Shown: positions 63,186 to 64,000 of the stretch, in pieces
Numbering within the stretch: position 1 is the first letter of the stretch
How the letters are laid out: each line of letters opens with the position of its first letter
Source of the DNA: Clostridiales bacterium
GTDB lineage: Bacteria > Bacillota > Clostridia > Oscillospirales > Acutalibacteraceae
DNA: 64,000 nucleotides
Direction of reading: 5' to 3'
Assembly (NCBI GenBank): GCA_024690965.1
Contig: JAILOG010000001.1
Coordinates: forward strand, 62,001 to 126,000
Notes under the pieces: generated by a model
Database searches by the model: none
Told to the model about the DNA's origin: nothing
The model's input: only the letters and a program-made list of their open reading frames with translations
Made by a program: the position numbers and the translations under genes

Positions 63186-63213
63186 TTGACGTATGAAAAT
63201 AATCGGGTATAAT
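63186..63213 (+). promoter_or_regulatory. sigma-A promoter of the AEC transporter gene
   Basis: TTGACG, 16-bp spacer, TATAAT, 60 bp upstream of the ATG. The 63062-63185 stretch between the divergent promoters is AT-rich with nothing further seen. Confidence 0.7.
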
Positions 63214-63272
63214 TAGTTAAGAAAATTGACCTGCGCGGTCGAAAGGAGAGCGGGAAACCCCCGCAGCCTGAT

Positions 63273-64000
63273 ATGGTATTTTTTACAGCTGCAACAGGCG
63301 TTCTCTCTACCCTGTTTTATATTATACCCGGATATATTTTAAGAAAGATAGGCAAAGTCAGCGAAAAAGGGTTAGCTTCCCTCTCGGCTGTACTCATATA
63401 TATCTGTACCCCGTTTCTTATGGTATCGGCGTTTATAAACATTCCGAGTACATATGAAACAACCGTTAATATGCTTTTGTTCTTTTGCGTTACTTTCTTT
63501 GTTCAGCTAATGTTTGTTTGTGTTACCGCACTTATATTGCGAAAAAAATACAGCCAAAGCAAATACCGTATGCTGACTATCGGCGCAGTTGCGGGAAACG
63601 TGGGCTTTTTCGGTATGCCGCTTATAAAAACCATATTCCCGTCTCACCCTTACATAGCCGCTTATTCGGCAGTGTTTATGTTTTCGATGAATCTGATAAT
63701 CTTTACGGTGGGTATTTTTTGCATTACGGGGCAAAAAAAGTACATTTCCCTGAAATCAGCCGTCTTTAACCCCACTGTATTGGGATTCCTATTTTCGGTA
63801 ATATTTTACTCTTTCAACATAGGCACAGTTTTGCCCGATGCCTTTAAGAATGTCATAGTAACAATAGGAAATATGTCAGCGCCGCTTTGCATGACTATTT
63901 TGGGCATAAGGCTCGGCTCTGTGCGGTTTAAAGAAATTTGGAAAAGTCCGATTGTGTACGTTACCGCCTTCGCGAAGCTTATTATTTTTCCCTTATTTGC
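63273..64000 (+). CDS. AEC-family transporter, N-terminal part (runs off the window)
   Basis: 242 codons are visible from the ATG at 63273, with no stop before the edge. Hydrophobic throughout: TLFYIIPGYILRKIGKVSE, then YICTPFLMVSAFINIP, GAVAGNVGFFGMPLIKTIFP and NMSAPLCMTILGIRLGSV match the auxin efflux carrier (AEC) permease family of about 300 residues. Bacterial members move organic acids such as malate; the substrate here is unknown. AAGGAG sits 24 bases before the ATG with a GCGGG/CCCGC hairpin between, which could bring it to working distance. Confidence 0.87.
   Translation, partial: MVFFTAATGVLSTLFYIIPGYILRKIGKVSEKGLASLSAVLIYICTPFLMVSAFINIPSTYETTVNMLLFFCVTFFVQLMFVCVTALILRKKYSQSKYRMLTIGAVAGNVGFFGMPLIKTIFPSHPYIAAYSAVFMFSMNLIIFTVGIFCITGQKKYISLKSAVFNPTVLGFLFSVIFYSFNIGTVLPDAFKNVIVTIGNMSAPLCMTILGIRLGSVRFKEIWKSPIVYVTAFAKLIIFPLF

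Overview
The window looks like a chromosomal stretch of a low-to-mid GC, spore-lineage, Gram-positive gut anaerobe of the Clostridia, most likely Oscillospiraceae/Ruminococcaceae. This rests on four dockerin-bearing secreted proteins, giant secreted proteins with InlB/Listeria-Bacteroides B-repeats, Ser/Asp/Thr-rich linkers, a sortase-built pilus locus, a SpoVAE-type protein, RemA, a T-box leader and sigma-A promoters with 16-18 bp spacers. No rRNA, tRNA, insertion sequence, prophage or CRISPR array was seen.

Layout: 1-993 is the N-terminal part of an M29 aminopeptidase. 1168-7575 is a 2135-residue secreted DUF4091/B-repeat protein. 7803-9801 is greA-lysS, divergent from mntP (9990-10568). 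10621-21651 (minus) is a complete sortase-pilus operon: coiled-coil protein, signal peptidase I, 1753-aa tip adhesin, backbone pilin, class C sortase, minor pilin, second sortase. It is divergent from a two-component system (22056-24402) whose response regulator carries a SARP-like DNA-binding domain. Tandem 11-bp repeats placed 8 bp before a -10 element occur both at the pilus side of the divergent region and before the regulator gene, which suggests direct control. 24629-29151 holds a Trp T-box with a TrpB2-type trpB, an aminotransferase, a DUF4177 protein, a sigma factor and a zinc-ribbon protein. 29290-31850 has a dockerin protein and a SpoVAE homologue.

32023-39252 (plus) holds a LURP-one-like protein and a surface-glycan cluster: GT-C-like membrane protein, DUF115/Maf-like protein, flippase, CMP-sugar synthetase, DRE-TIM aldolase and KdsC-like phosphatase. 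This is a candidate CMP-ulosonic-acid route without a NeuB/KdsA-type synthase. cinA follows, then on the minus strand a dockerin protein with its dockerin at the N-terminus and pepF-gmk-remA-yicC.

45763-56727 (minus) holds an anion permease, a small operon of secreted proteins (two membrane-tethered paralogues, a starch-binding-like protein and a dockerin protein), an HprK-like protein that has lost its P-loop, and a 1946-aa dockerin/B-repeat protein. 56864-62968 (minus) is a second envelope-polymer operon: TagGH-type ABC exporter, IspD/TarI-like cytidylyltransferase, extended SDR, a degenerate-SDR/LicD fusion and AraD. It is best read as making and exporting a CDP-polyol-based, teichoic-acid-like polymer. 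The window ends inside an AEC-family transporter gene.
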